From contig JACMLC010000184.1 in assembly GCA_014379795.1 (NCBI GenBank), forward strand, positions 1-6,428: a DNA stretch of 6,428 nucleotides, written 5' to 3'. Made by a program: the position numbers and the translations under genes. Each line of letters starts with the position of its first letter. Position 1 is the first letter of the stretch. Shown here one piece after another: positions 6,064 to 6,428 of the stretch. Below the pieces are notes generated by a model that ran no database searches, was not told where the DNA came from, and worked only from the letters and a program-made list of their open reading frames with translations. This stretch comes from Pyrinomonadaceae bacterium (GTDB lineage: Bacteria; Acidobacteriota; Blastocatellia; Pyrinomonadales; Pyrinomonadaceae).

Positions 6064-6144
6064 TCAATTTTTAGTTTCGGCAAAGCTGGCATCAAAAGCT
6101 TCAATAAATTCATTGACACTGTCCTTAGTCGAATCGAGCATCAT
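6064..6144 (-). CDS. Possible 26-aa acidic peptide gene
   Basis: An open frame of 26 codons starting at tandem ATGs (6142-6144 and 6139-6141) and ending in TGA, exactly filling the gap between the 89-aa gene and the ribosome binding site of the nuclease-like gene. The peptide, with MLDSTKDSVNEFIEAF and then DASFAETKN, could form one amphipathic helix and is net acidic. The ribosome binding signal is poor: only GGA just before the ATG, and a G-run about 13 bases away overlapping the previous gene. It is six codon-free bases from the preceding stop and would make the operon gap-free, which argues for it, but at this length an open frame can arise by chance. No family is recognised. It may instead be a leader or merely a spacer. 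Confidence 0.35.
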   Translation of the reverse strand: MMLDSTKDSVNEFIEAFDASFAETKN

Positions 6145-6150
6145 TTCCAA

Positions 6151-6420
6151 TTACTGCCCCCGCAAAATTTGTTTGATGATTGCATCTGCCGGGTCAATGT
6201 CTATCATCAAATCGCCGCCGCGCCGCGCGACGTAATCTCTCGCGCCGTAGTGCACGCGCCACAGCCAAACGTCTTTCGCCAGATGCTGCGAAACGGTAAT
6301 GAGACTTGCTTTCACGTCAATGCCCAACTCTTTCGCTTTACGATTCGCTGAAGCCAACACTTGAGCCACCGAAACGGCGATTTCGTCTTGTAAAGTTTCA
6401 TTGCTTAAAACTGTTGCCAT
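6151..6420 (-). CDS. Uncharacterised 89-aa protein
   Basis: A small soluble protein of no named family that I can assign. The first ~35 residues look helical (LQDEIAVSVAQVLASANRKAKELGI). The second half looks like beta strands with aromatic positions: LITVSQHLAKDVWLWRVHYGARDYVARRGGDLMIDIDPADAIIKQILRGQ, that is, a Trp-Arg-Val-x-Tyr strand, an Arg-Gly-Gly-Asp turn and an Ile-Asp-Ile-Asp strand, loosely like the strand-turn-strand pattern of PepSY-type domains. There is no signal peptide or membrane segment. The start is ATG 6418-6420; only eight bases remain upstream, so its ribosome binding site and any promoter are outside the window. It is followed after 102 bases by the nuclease-like gene, with the 26-codon frame between, so the three may form one transcript. 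The frame looks genuine by composition and lack of a better overlapping frame. Confidence 0.7.
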   Translation of the reverse strand: MATVLSNETLQDEIAVSVAQVLASANRKAKELGIDVKASLITVSQHLAKDVWLWRVHYGARDYVARRGGDLMIDIDPADAIIKQILRGQ

Positions 6421-6428
6421 AATTCTTA

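Noticed and set aside
5186..6420. Type I restriction-modification system
   Set aside because: Only an HsdR N-terminal-like nuclease domain is present; there are no helicase motifs, methylase or specificity subunit in the window.
1..6428. tRNA, rRNA or CRISPR array
   Set aside because: No cloverleaf-like segment, conserved rRNA stretch or regularly spaced repeat-spacer pattern was seen on either strand.

Overview
The window is a compact bacterial operon-like block in which every supported gene reads on the minus strand, so the genes are met from right to left. Intergenic gaps are short, three gene pairs overlap, and good AAGGAG/GGAGG ribosome binding sites are visible. Gene types and packing fit a soil-type bacterium; an acidobacterial (Blastocatellia-like) origin is only a guess from the style of the proteins and cannot be shown from this sequence alone.

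Right end (5186-6420, first transcribed): an uncharacterised 89-aa protein, a possible 26-aa peptide, and a stand-alone PD-(D/E)xK protein of the HsdR N-terminal type. This stretch is visibly AT-richer than the metabolic genes to its left. The nuclease-like gene overlaps the next gene by 20 bases.

Middle (3063-5205): a complete dihydropyrimidinase/hydantoinase (460 aa, all metal ligands present), then a PIN-domain toxin-like gene whose ATG shares a base with the hydantoinase stop, then a 68-aa partner protein overlapping the PIN gene. Beyond the partner gene lies a second, decayed copy of the last ~60 bases of the hydantoinase gene. The two-gene PIN module is therefore bracketed by direct copies of the hydantoinase 3' end, one functional and one relic, which is the most striking structure in the window.

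Left part (1-3035): a secreted SIMPL-domain protein, an NCS1-family nucleobase/hydantoin permease with Mhp1-type binding residues, a 136-base gap holding a long inverted repeat built from degenerate octamers starting with GG, and the first 198 residues of a beta-ureidopropionase (nitrilase superfamily) that runs off the window.

Taken together, the permease imports a uracil- or hydantoin-like compound, the hydantoinase opens the dihydropyrimidine/hydantoin ring, and the ureidopropionase removes the carbamoyl group. This is the second half of reductive pyrimidine breakdown or an equivalent hydantoin pathway. The first enzyme, dihydropyrimidine dehydrogenase, is not in the window and may lie to the left of base 1. 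The nuclease-like and PIN genes look like accessory passengers in this metabolic operon.
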